From positions 1 through 10,211 of the forward strand of contig JASHSW010000227.1 of assembly GCA_030038595.1 (NCBI GenBank): a stretch of DNA of 10,211 nt, given 5' to 3'. This DNA comes from Methylovirgula sp. GTDB lineage: Bacteria; Pseudomonadota; Alphaproteobacteria; Rhizobiales; Beijerinckiaceae. Positions 1-6,199 of this stretch are shown piece after piece (the first letter of the stretch is position 1; the number at the start of each line of letters is the position of its first letter). Below the pieces are notes generated by a model that saw only the letters and a list, made by a program, of their open reading frames with translations, did not search any database and was not told the DNA's origin. Position numbers and translations under genes: made by a program.

Positions 1-638
1 TATTCGACCTCCGCCTCCGCCAGCGCGGTCTTCTCGACGACGCTCCAGAGCACCGGCTTCGAGCCGCGGTAGAGTAATCCCTCGGCGGCGAATTTCATGA
101 TCTCGCGGGCGATCGCCGCCTCGGCGAAATAGCTCATCGTCTCGTAAGGATGATCCCAGTCGCCGACGACGCCGAGCCGCTTGAATTCCTCGCGCTGTAC
201 ATCGACCCAGTGCGCCGCGAAGGCGCGGCATTCTTTGCGGAACTCGATGATCGGCACTTCGTCTTTGTTCTTGCCCTTGGCGCGATATTCTTCTTCGATC
301 TTCCATTCGATCGGCAGGCCGTGACAGTCCCAGCCCGGCACATAATTCGAGTCCTTGCCGAGCATCTGCTGCGAACGCGTCACGAGATCTTTCAAGATCT
401 TGTTGAGTGCATGGCCGATGTGGATATGGCCGTTCGCGTACGGCGGCCCGTCGTGAACAACGAATTTCGCCTTGCCCCGCCCTTGTTCGCGCAGCCGCCG
501 ATAGAGATCCATCGCCTGCCAGCGGACAAGTAGCTCCGGCTCTTTCTGCGGCAGGCTTGCCCGCATCGGAAAATCGGTGCGCGGCAGATAGAGGCTCTTG
601 GAATAATCGTGGCCCTGCGTGGCCGTCTTGTCGTTCAT
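1..638 (-). CDS. ileS: Isoleucyl-tRNA synthetase, N-terminal part (cut by window edge)
   Basis: Class I aminoacyl-tRNA synthetase that charges tRNA-Ile with isoleucine in the cytoplasm. Only the first 212 residues are in the window; the family is usually about 950-1000 residues, so the rest lies beyond position 1. Visible landmarks are the N-terminal [17 protein letters not shown] segment, the HIGH ATP-binding signature at residues 73-76 within [15 protein letters not shown], the [11 protein letters not shown] motif (101-111), and the start of the editing region, with [16 protein letters not shown] running off the edge. These fit IleS better than ValS or LeuS. The ATG at 638 gives the expected N-terminus; the frame reaches a stop 14 codons upstream with no better start. 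The ribosome binding site is weak. It follows the synthase-like gene by 89 bases on the same strand, so it may be co-transcribed or use its own promoter. Confidence 0.95.
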   Translation of the reverse strand, partial: MNDKTATQGHDYSKSLYLPRTDFPMRASLPQKEPELLVRWQAMDLYRRLREQGRGKAKFVVHDGPPYANGHIHIGHALNKILKDLVTRSQQMLGKDSNYVPGWDCHGLPIEWKIEEEYRAKGKNKDEVPIIEFRKECRAFAAHWVDVQREEFKRLGVVGDWDHPYETMSYFAEAAIAREIMKFAAEGLLYRGSKPVLWSVVEKTALAEAEVE

Positions 639-675
639 GTCAAAGGCCTGATCGAGGGCGATTTCGTCGGAAGAT

Positions 676-702
676 TTCTAAGGCGCGCCGCGTTCTTAGA
701 AC
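676..702. promoter_or_regulatory. Nested inverted repeats upstream of ileS
   Basis: TTCTAA (676-681) and TTAGAA (696-701) form inverted arms around the palindrome GGCGCGCC (682-689). The right part also contains GTTCT-T-AGAAC (692-702). The block lies 38-64 bases before the ileS start codon in the 89-base gap after the synthase-like gene. It may be an operator or an RNA hairpin in the ileS leader. No T-tract follows on the minus strand, so it is not a clear terminator, and I see no tRNA-binding T-box features. This is an observation of symmetry; function is not shown. Confidence 0.3.
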
Positions 703-727
703 ATTTCGCTTTGAAGAGGAAACCCGC

Positions 728-1552
728 TTACGTCTTCCGCGCCGCGCGCCAAAGCAGCCAAAGGCGGCGCCATTCCGGTAAGTCGATCCGGTTTACGAGG
801 GGATTGTAGCCCGGCTTCTCCATCTGCCGCAGATAGGGTTCGCAGAGCGCTAGCGGCAAATAGGCGGCCTTGCCCGGGTCCCGACCGGCGAAGGCGCCAA
901 GACGCCGGCGCGTCAGCGCGCGCAGATCGGCGAGCGCCGCAAGAATCGCCGGTTTGTCGCCGTCGGCACGCACGGACGCCGCATCGAGTCCGTGCGCGGC
1001 GAGGAGATCGAGCGGAAGATAGATCTGCCCGGCGGCGAGATGCCAGGGCAAAGCGCGCAGCAGCCCGGTCACCGCATAGGCAATCCCGGCATCTCCGGCG
1101 GCGGCTTCGTCCCCGGCGGCTCCAAGGATCGCCGCCGCGCAGCCAAAGAGGCTGCCGACGGTTGCCTGCGCATAGGCTTCGAGCGCCGCGACCGAGGGCA
1201 TCGGCGAGTCGTAAAGGTCGAACAGGCGCGCGTCGATGAGGCCGAGGAAAGGTTCGCGCGGCAGGCCGCAGCGCGCCATTGTGTCGAGCAGCGCCGCGGC
1301 CACGGGATGGGCGGATTCGCTCTCGTCCGCCAGGACCTCGCGCCACCATTGGAAGCGGATTTCGCCCAAGCCGGGCTCGGAGACGAGTTGCCGCACGCGG
1401 GCAATCTCCAAACTAAAAGCGTAAAGGGCATTCACATGCGGACGAAGAGATGCGGGCAGGAATAGGCTTGCAAACCAGCGGTCGCGATCGTCGCGCTTCA
1501 GAAGCGCGTCGCAATGCGCATAGGCAGCGGCGAGCTTTTCCATCTCCGCCAT
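728..1552 (-). CDS. Squalene/phytoene synthase family protein, NDUFAF6 (C8orf38)-like, probably non-catalytic
   Basis: A 274-residue all-helical protein of the squalene/phytoene synthase fold. Family landmarks are NALYAFSLEIARVRQ (41-55), RFQWWREVL (66-74) and GLLRALPWHLAAGQIYLP (163-180). In true synthases the two aspartate-rich motifs (of the type DDxxD and DxxxD) bind prenyl diphosphate through magnesium. Here the matching stretches read ARVRQLVSEP and LLRALPWHLAAG, with no aspartates, so prenyl-transfer activity is unlikely. The same loss is known in the mitochondrial complex I assembly factor NDUFAF6, which is the closest functional model. The ATG at 1552 overlaps the stop codon of the upstream gene by one base (TAATG), which suggests translational coupling. 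The position behind secD-secF and the Mth938 gene supports a role in NADH dehydrogenase biogenesis. A carotenoid or hopanoid enzyme is less likely, as no pathway partner is nearby. Confidence 0.85.
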   Translation of the reverse strand: MAEMEKLAAAYAHCDALLKRDDRDRWFASLFLPASLRPHVNALYAFSLEIARVRQLVSEPGLGEIRFQWWREVLADESESAHPVAAALLDTMARCGLPREPFLGLIDARLFDLYDSPMPSVAALEAYAQATVGSLFGCAAAILGAAGDEAAAGDAGIAYAVTGLLRALPWHLAAGQIYLPLDLLAAHGLDAASVRADGDKPAILAALADLRALTRRRLGAFAGRDPGKAAYLPLALCEPYLRQMEKPGYNPLVNRIDLPEWRRLWLLWRAARKT

Positions 1553-1935
1553 TATGCCACGGCGACGAGAGCCGCGGCGACACGTCGGTCTTCCGCCAGG
1601 AGAACCGAATAGGTGCGTGCCGCGGCCGCCGTCGCCATGGGTTCGGCACGAATGCCCGCGGCGCGCAGTCCTTCGCGCAGGCTTCTCGCAAGCGGCCGGA
1701 GCTCCGTGCCGGTGCCGATGAGCAGATGCTCGATTTCGCCGCGCGCCTCCGCGAAGACAGGTGCGAGCGAAGAAATCGTAATGTCCTCGAATGCGACCGC
1801 CTCCCAGGCGCGAATGCCGGAAGGCAGCGCCAGGATCGAGCCGCGATGCGACATGCCGGCGAAGCGAAAGCCGCCGGCGCCATAGCCTTCGATCGCATGT
1901 TTGCCGGGCAGAAAGCCGGAATATTTCGCGGTCAT
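1552..1935 (-). CDS. Mth938-like domain protein (DUF498 family, NDUFAF3-like)
   Basis: A 127-residue soluble single-domain protein of the Mth938 fold, the family of the mitochondrial complex I assembly factor NDUFAF3 (C3orf60). Recognisable segments are YGAGGFRFAGMSHRGSILAL (18-37), PSGIRAW (38-44), HLLIGTGTELRPL (70-82) and EPMATAAAARTYSVLLAEDR (98-117). The length matches the usual bacterial members, about 120-130 residues. The ATG at 1935 is preceded by a GGGGTG stretch as a possible ribosome binding site. The stop overlaps the next start by one base. The gene lies 110 bases after secF on the same strand, and a palindromic repeat fills most of that gap. The biochemical activity of this family is unknown; a role in membrane insertion or assembly of complex I subunits is inferred from the mitochondrial homologue and the operon context. 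Confidence 0.88.
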   Translation of the reverse strand: MTAKYSGFLPGKHAIEGYGAGGFRFAGMSHRGSILALPSGIRAWEAVAFEDITISSLAPVFAEARGEIEHLLIGTGTELRPLARSLREGLRAAGIRAEPMATAAAARTYSVLLAEDRRVAAALVAVA

Positions 1936-1948
1936 GGCACCCCAAAAC

Positions 1949-2024
1949 CGTCATTGCGAGCGAAGTAAAGCAATCCGGTCAATTGTTCCTGGATTGCCTC
2001 GTCGCAGCGCTCCTCGCAGTGACG
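1949..2024. repeat. Palindromic extragenic (REP-like) element
   Basis: An imperfect inverted repeat of about 76 bases. The left arm starts CGTCATTGCGAG (1949-1960) and ends CAATCC (1971-1976). The right arm starts GGATTG (1991-1996) and ends CTCGCAGTGACG (2013-2024). A 14-base centre separates them. The right arm is longer than the left by several bases, so the stem has bulges. The CGTCATTGCGAG...CAATCC signature is of a kind dispersed in many alphaproteobacterial genomes. It sits inside the sec operon, between secF and the Mth938 gene. In minus-strand RNA it would form a long hairpin followed by GGTTTT, so it could attenuate transcription or protect the upstream mRNA end. Confidence 0.8.
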
Positions 2025-2045
2025 TAAGCGCGTCAAGCCGAGCGC

Positions 2046-3041
2046 CTAGGCCCGCGCCTGTTTCTTTACCACCGCGACCGGTCGCGCCGGCGTCGCGGCC
2101 TTCGGCTTTACCTCTTTGCTCGCCGGCTCGGGCGGCGCCTCGGCGCTGTTGTTGCGCAACCCCAGGTAAATCAGCATCGGCGAACAAATGAACACCGACG
2201 AATAAGTCGCGACGCAAATGCCCCAGATCATGGCGAGGGAGAAGGAGCGGATTACTTCTCCGCCGAACACGACCAGCGACAGCAACGCGAGGAAGACGGT
2301 GGTCGCTGTCATGATGGTGCGCGGCAGGACGGCATTGACCGAAATGTCGATCAGTTGATCGGTGGGCATGCGCCGATATTTCTTCAGCATCTCGCGAATT
2401 CGATCGAGCACGACCACCGTCTCGTTGAGCGAATAGCCGACGATCGTCAGGATCGCCGCGATCGACGTCGTGTTGAACTCGAGTCGCGTGATCGCGAAGA
2501 AGCCGACGGTCAGCAAGAGATCGTGCATTGTCGCAATGATCGCGCCGATCGCGAATTGCCACTCAAACCGGAACCAGAGGTAACACAGCACGGCGACGAT
2601 CGCGATGACGACGCCAAGCGTGCCGGACTGCACAAGCTCGCTGGAGACGGTCGGACCGACCACCTCGACGCGGCGGAAGATGTAATCCTTGCCGAGTTCC
2701 TGTTCGATGCGCTCGACGGTCGTCTCTTGCGCGGCGGCGCGCTCCTTGCGGACGCCAAACCGCACGATCAGGTCGGACGGCGTACCGAAGCCTTGGACCT
2801 CTACGTCGCCGGAAGTCAGCTTGTGCATCTCGGCGCGCACCGCGGCGATGTCGGCATGGCCCGACTTGGCGCGCAGCTCCATCAATGTGCCGCCTGCGAA
2901 ATCGATGCCGAAATTCATGCCGAGCGTCAGGAACAGTACGACCGAGACGATCGACATCACCGCCGAGAACGGATAGCTCACGCGCCGGAAGCGCATGAAC
3001 GGGAATTTTGTGTTCTCCGGGGCGAGGCGCAGAAGCTTCAT
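2046..3041 (-). CDS. secF: Protein translocase subunit SecF
   Basis: Inner-membrane partner of SecD in the SecDF-YajC complex, which uses the proton gradient to help release and pull translocated proteins on the periplasmic side. The protein is 331 residues. It has a first membrane segment near 26-44, then the family motif GIDFAGGT (45-52), a periplasmic domain to about 127, VGPTVSSEL (128-136), and a five-helix block with GYSLNETVVVLDRIRE (202-217) and RTIMTATTVFLALLSLVVFG (241-260). The tail from about 299 is rich in proline, lysine and alanine and is probably cytoplasmic and disordered. I chose the ATG at 3041 over a TTG one codon earlier because AGGG (3050-3053) lies 8 bases before it. 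The gap after secD is only 15 bases, so the two are surely co-transcribed. Confidence 0.97.
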   Translation of the reverse strand: MKLLRLAPENTKFPFMRFRRVSYPFSAVMSIVSVVLFLTLGMNFGIDFAGGTLMELRAKSGHADIAAVRAEMHKLTSGDVEVQGFGTPSDLIVRFGVRKERAAAQETTVERIEQELGKDYIFRRVEVVGPTVSSELVQSGTLGVVIAIVAVLCYLWFRFEWQFAIGAIIATMHDLLLTVGFFAITRLEFNTTSIAAILTIVGYSLNETVVVLDRIREMLKKYRRMPTDQLIDISVNAVLPRTIMTATTVFLALLSLVVFGGEVIRSFSLAMIWGICVATYSSVFICSPMLIYLGLRNNSAEAPPEPASKEVKPKAATPARPVAVVKKQARA

Positions 3042-3049
3042 CAAACGAA

Positions 3050-3053
3050 CCCT
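3050..3053 (-). promoter_or_regulatory. Ribosome binding site of secF
   Basis: AGGG on the minus strand, 8 bases before the ATG at 3041, lies in the short gap after the secD stop codon. It favours this ATG over the in-frame TTG at 3044. Confidence 0.5.
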
Positions 3054-3056
3054 GAA

Positions 3057-4649
3057 TCAGATTGGCAGCTTGTTTGGGCGCGCATATTGATACCAGAGCG
3101 CGATCATCATGCGCGTCATGGTCACCGCGGTGACGATGGACGTCATGATGCCGAGCCCCAGCGATACGGCGAAGCCGCGCACCGGGCCCGAACCGAGGAA
3201 ATAGAGGATCGCGGCAGCGACGAACATCGTGACGTTCGAATCGACGATCGTCGCGAAGGCGCGCTTGAAGCCCGCGTCGAGCGAAGAGATGATCGAGCGC
3301 CCGGCATGGTTCTCCTCGCGGATGCGCTCGTAGATCAGCACGTTCGAATCGACCGCCATGCCGATCGTCAGCACGATACCGGCAATGCCGGGCAGCGTGA
3401 GCGTCGCGCCGAGCAGAATCAGCGCCGCGAAGATGAAGGCAACGTGTACCGCAAGCGCGATATTGGCGAAGATGCCGAACGTGCCGTAGGTGATCAGCAT
3501 GTAGAAAAGCACAAGACCGGCGCCGACGAAAGCGGCGTGTTCGCCGGCTTTGATCGAATCCTCGCCGAGGCCGGGGCCGATGGTGCGCTCTTCGACGATC
3601 GTCAGTTTGGCGGGCAAGGCGCCGGCGCGCAGCAGAATCGCCAGGTTGTTCGCCGACTCGACGGTGAAATGCCCGGAAATCTGCCCCGAGCCGCCGGTGA
3701 TCGGGCCGAGGATACGCGGCGCCGAAATCACCTTGCCGTCGAGAACGATGGCGAATAGGCGTCCGACGTTTTCCGAAGTGACCTCGCCGAAGCGCTGTCC
3801 GCCGCGAATATTGAAGCGGAAGTTGACGACCGGCTCGCCGGTGCGCGGATCGAAGCCGGGCTGCGCGTCGGTTAGGTCCTCGCCCTCCACCATCACCTGC
3901 TTTTCGACCGGCAATTTGCCCGGCTGATCGGTCTGATCGAGCATCTCGTAATTGCTCGGGTCTTCGCCAGGGTTGGCGACCAGGCGGAATTCGAGCTTCG
4001 CCGTGGTGCCCAGGATCTCTTTCAGCCTCTCCGGGTTTTGCAGGCCCGGTACTTCGACGAGAATGCGATCGTTGCCTTGCCGCTCGATGATGGGCTCGGT
4101 GGTGCCCAACGCGTCGACGCGGCGGCGCAGAACTTCGATCGACTGGTCGACGGCGCGGCGAATGCGATCGTTGATCGCCGCGTCGGTCACGAGAACCTGG
4201 ATCGCGCCGTTGCCCATGTCGTTGACGTAAAGCGCCTGCGCCGCCGAGCCTCGCAGCAGCGGATTGCCGATCGGGGTCGCCAGTTGCTGCAGTTTCGGCA
4301 GGATCTTGTCGCGCTCTTCGGGATTGACGTGCAATTGAATGCCGCGCGGCAAAAGACCGATACCGCCGCTAATTGGAATCCTTTCTTCGCGCAACAGACG
4401 GCGCGCGTCATCGCGCAAGTTCTGAACTTCGGTCTTGATCACTTCATTGGAGTCGACTTCCAGAAGCACATGCGAACCGCCTTGAAGGTCGAGGCCGAGC
4501 ACGATCGTGCGCACCGGTACAAAGCCCGGCAAATGGTCGACAAGCGCGGCGCGTGCGCCGGGCGGCAGCAAGCTCGGGACGATGACCAGCAAGGCAAATG
4601 CCGTCATCGACAGGATCGCTACGATTTTCCAGGTCGCGAAGCGCAGCAT
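3057..4649 (-). CDS. secD: Protein translocase subunit SecD
   Basis: Inner-membrane RND-type subunit of the SecDF-YajC complex that assists Sec-dependent export and membrane protein insertion. The protein has 530 residues from the ATG at 4649. The order is: a first membrane segment at about 8-30; LGLDLQGGSHVLLEVD (51-66), the family's first conserved motif; a large periplasmic part containing PGLQNPERLKEILGTTAKLEF (201-221) and a second subdomain with FAIVLDGKVISAPRI; then a membrane block from about 368. The block includes GIVLTIGMAVDSNVLIYERI (424-443), where Asp434 matches the conserved aspartate needed for proton-driven function. An in-frame TTG at 4655 is an alternative start two codons upstream; the ATG gives the usual MLRFxxWK beginning. 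It lies 38 bases after yajC and 15 before secF, as a standard yajC-secD-secF operon. Confidence 0.97.
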   Translation of the reverse strand: MLRFATWKIVAILSMTAFALLVIVPSLLPPGARAALVDHLPGFVPVRTIVLGLDLQGGSHVLLEVDSNEVIKTEVQNLRDDARRLLREERIPISGGIGLLPRGIQLHVNPEERDKILPKLQQLATPIGNPLLRGSAAQALYVNDMGNGAIQVLVTDAAINDRIRRAVDQSIEVLRRRVDALGTTEPIIERQGNDRILVEVPGLQNPERLKEILGTTAKLEFRLVANPGEDPSNYEMLDQTDQPGKLPVEKQVMVEGEDLTDAQPGFDPRTGEPVVNFRFNIRGGQRFGEVTSENVGRLFAIVLDGKVISAPRILGPITGGSGQISGHFTVESANNLAILLRAGALPAKLTIVEERTIGPGLGEDSIKAGEHAAFVGAGLVLFYMLITYGTFGIFANIALAVHVAFIFAALILLGATLTLPGIAGIVLTIGMAVDSNVLIYERIREENHAGRSIISSLDAGFKRAFATIVDSNVTMFVAAAILYFLGSGPVRGFAVSLGLGIMTSIVTAVTMTRMMIALWYQYARPNKLPI

Positions 4650-4687
4650 GGGCAAACCATCGTCTCAATTGGCAACGCGCGCCGCTT

Positions 4688-5029
4688 CTACCCGGCCGCA
4701 TCCTTCACCGGTTCGCCCTTGGCGCGCACTTCCGAGATCATCGTGCGCGCCACCCGCACTTTCACGTTCGGCGCGATCTCCATCTCGACTTCGGCGTCGT
4801 CGATGACCCTCGTTACCTTGCCGATGAGGCCGCCGGTCATCACGATCGTATCGCCGCGCCGAACGTTCTTGATGAGTTCGGCATGTTCGCGCGCCTTTTT
4901 CTGCTGCGGTCGCATGATCAGGAAATACATGATGACGATGATGATCGCGAACGGCGCGAATTGGACAAGCACGTCGCCGGCTCCGCCGGAAGCGGAGCCA
5001 GCGGCCTGAGCGAAGGCCGGGGTGAACAC
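4688..5029 (-). CDS. yajC: Preprotein translocase subunit YajC
   Basis: A small single-span inner-membrane protein that associates with SecD and SecF. The 113 residues comprise a short alanine/glycine-rich N-terminus, one membrane helix at about 21-39, the hallmark RPQQKK right after it (40-45), and a cytoplasmic domain with GDTIVMTGGLIGKVTRV (59-75). Length and motif order are typical of the family. The start is GTG at 5029, supported by a strong AAGGAG seven bases upstream. It is the first gene of the minus-strand sec operon, reading away from the DUF815 ATPase gene. A promoter candidate with a TATAGT box is found about 50 bases upstream. Confidence 0.96.
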   Translation of the reverse strand: MFTPAFAQAAGSASGGAGDVLVQFAPFAIIIVIMYFLIMRPQQKKAREHAELIKNVRRGDTIVMTGGLIGKVTRVIDDAEVEMEIAPNVKVRVARTMISEVRAKGEPVKDAAG

Positions 5030-5036
5030 CTATCTA

Positions 5037-5042
5037 CTCCTT
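5037..5042 (-). promoter_or_regulatory. Strong ribosome binding site of yajC
   Basis: AAGGAG on the minus strand, with a 7-base spacer to the GTG codon at 5029. It decides this non-ATG start and predicts strong initiation. Confidence 0.8.
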
Positions 5043-5075
5043 GGCGGGCTTCTTGAACCCTCGGATTGCGGCCGG

Positions 5076-5103
5076 ACTATAGCGGGCGCCGGCCCGAAAG
5101 CAA
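5076..5103 (-). promoter_or_regulatory. Probable promoter of the yajC-secD-secF operon
   Basis: On the minus strand, TTGCTT (5098-5103) and TATAGT (5076-5081) are separated by 16 bases. The -10 box lies within GCTATAGT, close to housekeeping-type promoters of alphaproteobacteria. It is placed about 46 bases before the yajC GTG, leaving room for a short leader with the ribosome binding site. The -35 box matches only in its TTG core. This is the best candidate in the 186-base divergent region. Confidence 0.55.
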
Positions 5104-5145
5104 TGCCGGAGGCGGACGCGTCGACCTGCAAAATCCGACGGTTTG

Positions 5146-5180
5146 CCAGGCGATTGCGCCGCCTGGACGGAGTTTGTCCG
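5146..5180. promoter_or_regulatory. Tandem inverted repeats in the yajC/DUF815 divergent region
   Basis: CCAGGCG (5146-5152) and CGCCTGG (5160-5166) form a perfect 7-base inverted repeat with a 7-base centre. CGGA-GTTTG-TCCG (5168-5180) follows at once. They lie 36-70 bases before the ATPase start and upstream of the yajC promoter candidate. They could be an operator for either gene or a leader hairpin. No regulator can be named from sequence, and no convincing plus-strand promoter was found beside them. Confidence 0.3.
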
Positions 5181-5215
5181 ATTGGTTACATCCCGGTCAT
5201 CTCGAGAAAAGTACG

Positions 5216-6121
5216 ATGACCAGCCACGATAAAGACATTCTCGCGGCGCTCGCCGCACCGGGCGCCGCCGAGGCTCTGCTGAGGATCGCCCGGGCCCTGG
5301 AGCGTCTCGCGCCGGAATGCGCACCGGCCGCCGATCTCGATTCGGCCGACGCGTTCATTTGGCACCCCGAAAGGGGCGCGCTTGCGCCGGTAGCGAAGGT
5401 CAGCCGTGTCGAACTCGCGCTGCTGCGCGGCATTGATCGCGTGCGCGACATTCTAGTGGAAAACACGCAGCGTTTCGCGCGCGGTTTTGCGGCGAACAAT
5501 GCACTTCTTTGGGGGGCGCGCGGCATGGGCAAATCGTCGCTCGTCAAAGCCGTGCACGCGGAGATCAACGGGCGGCTTGCCGGTACGCCCGGTTTTCGAC
5601 CGCTGAAACTCATCGAGATCCATCGCGAGGACATCGAGAGCTTGCCGCGGCTCATGCCCCTGCTGCGCGAATCTCCGCATCGCTTCCTGCTTTTCTGCGA
5701 CGATCTTTCCTTCGACGCCGAAGATACGAACTACAAGTCGCTGAAAGCGGTGCTCGAAGGCAGCATCGAAGGCCGCCCGGCGAACGTCCTCTTCTATGCA
5801 ACCTCGAACCGGCGCCATCTCCTGCCACGCGATATGATCGAAAACGAACGTTCGACCGCGATCAATCCCGGCGAAGCGGTAGAAGAAAAAGTGGCGCTCT
5901 CCGACCGTTTCGGACTGTGGCTCGGCTTCCACCAATGCAGCCAAGACGAGTATCTCGCCATGGTCGAGGGCTATGCCAAGTATTTCCGGATCGAAGTCGA
6001 TCGCGTCGCGCTTGAAGCCGCGGCGCTCGAATGGGCGACGACGCGCGGCTCGCGCAACGGTCGCACCGCCTGGCAGTTCATTCAGGATCTGGCGGGCCAC
6101 GCCGGCAAGAGCGTGGAATAG
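5216..6121 (+). CDS. AAA+ ATPase of the DUF815 family
   Basis: A cytoplasmic P-loop ATPase of 301 residues. Visible features are Walker A GARGMGKSS (100-108), Walker B FLLFCDDLSF (157-166), a sensor-1-like YATSNRRHL (194-202) and a C-terminal GSRNGRTAWQF (278-288) with arginines in the sensor-2 position. The N-terminal 60 residues precede a HPERGALAPVAKVSRVELALL segment typical of this family, whose molecular function is not established. The ATG at 5216 gives the standard family length; the frame is open for 50 more codons upstream, but that part shows no family similarity and would run into the yajC promoter region. The ribosome binding site is weak (GAGAA). It is divergent from yajC, an arrangement I recall as recurrent in alphaproteobacteria, so a link with protein export or quality control is possible but unproven. 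Confidence 0.9.
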   Translation: MTSHDKDILAALAAPGAAEALLRIARALERLAPECAPAADLDSADAFIWHPERGALAPVAKVSRVELALLRGIDRVRDILVENTQRFARGFAANNALLWGARGMGKSSLVKAVHAEINGRLAGTPGFRPLKLIEIHREDIESLPRLMPLLRESPHRFLLFCDDLSFDAEDTNYKSLKAVLEGSIEGRPANVLFYATSNRRHLLPRDMIENERSTAINPGEAVEEKVALSDRFGLWLGFHQCSQDEYLAMVEGYAKYFRIEVDRVALEAAALEWATTRGSRNGRTAWQFIQDLAGHAGKSVE

Positions 6122-6153
6122 AAGGCGCACCGCCCTGGCGCGCCGGGAAGCGA

Positions 6154-6179
6154 AAAGCGCGCCGTTGCCGGCGCGCTTT
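6154..6179. terminator. Bidirectional hairpin terminator
   Basis: Perfect 10-base arms AAAGCGCGCC (6154-6163) and GGCGCGCTTT (6170-6179) with a six-base loop, in the 78-base gap between two convergent genes. On the plus strand the stem ends in TTT and continues CTTTA; on the minus strand it ends in TTTTCG. Both fit intrinsic termination, so it likely serves the ATPase gene and the permease gene alike. Confidence 0.7.
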
Positions 6180-6199
6180 CTTTACGGGTTCCGCGCTAC

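Noticed and set aside
638..727. T-box riboswitch upstream of ileS
   Set aside because: The gap is under 90 bases, too short for a T-box, has no conserved T-box sequence, and such leaders are not typical of proteobacteria.
1552..1954. N-terminal extension of the synthase-like protein to a start at 1954 (408 residues)
   Set aside because: The added 134 residues are arginine-rich shadow of the Mth938 gene in another frame. The ATG at 1552 gives the family's normal length and a coupled TAATG junction.
2355..3758. A 467-codon plus-strand open frame across secF and secD
   Set aside because: It is antisense to two well-supported genes, rich in Asp, Arg, His and Glu as expected from reading GC-rich codons backwards, and has no family motif.
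5066..5215. Fifty-codon upstream extension of the DUF815 ATPase
   Set aside because: It would overlap the yajC promoter candidate, shows no similarity to the family, and the ATG at 5216 gives the usual length.
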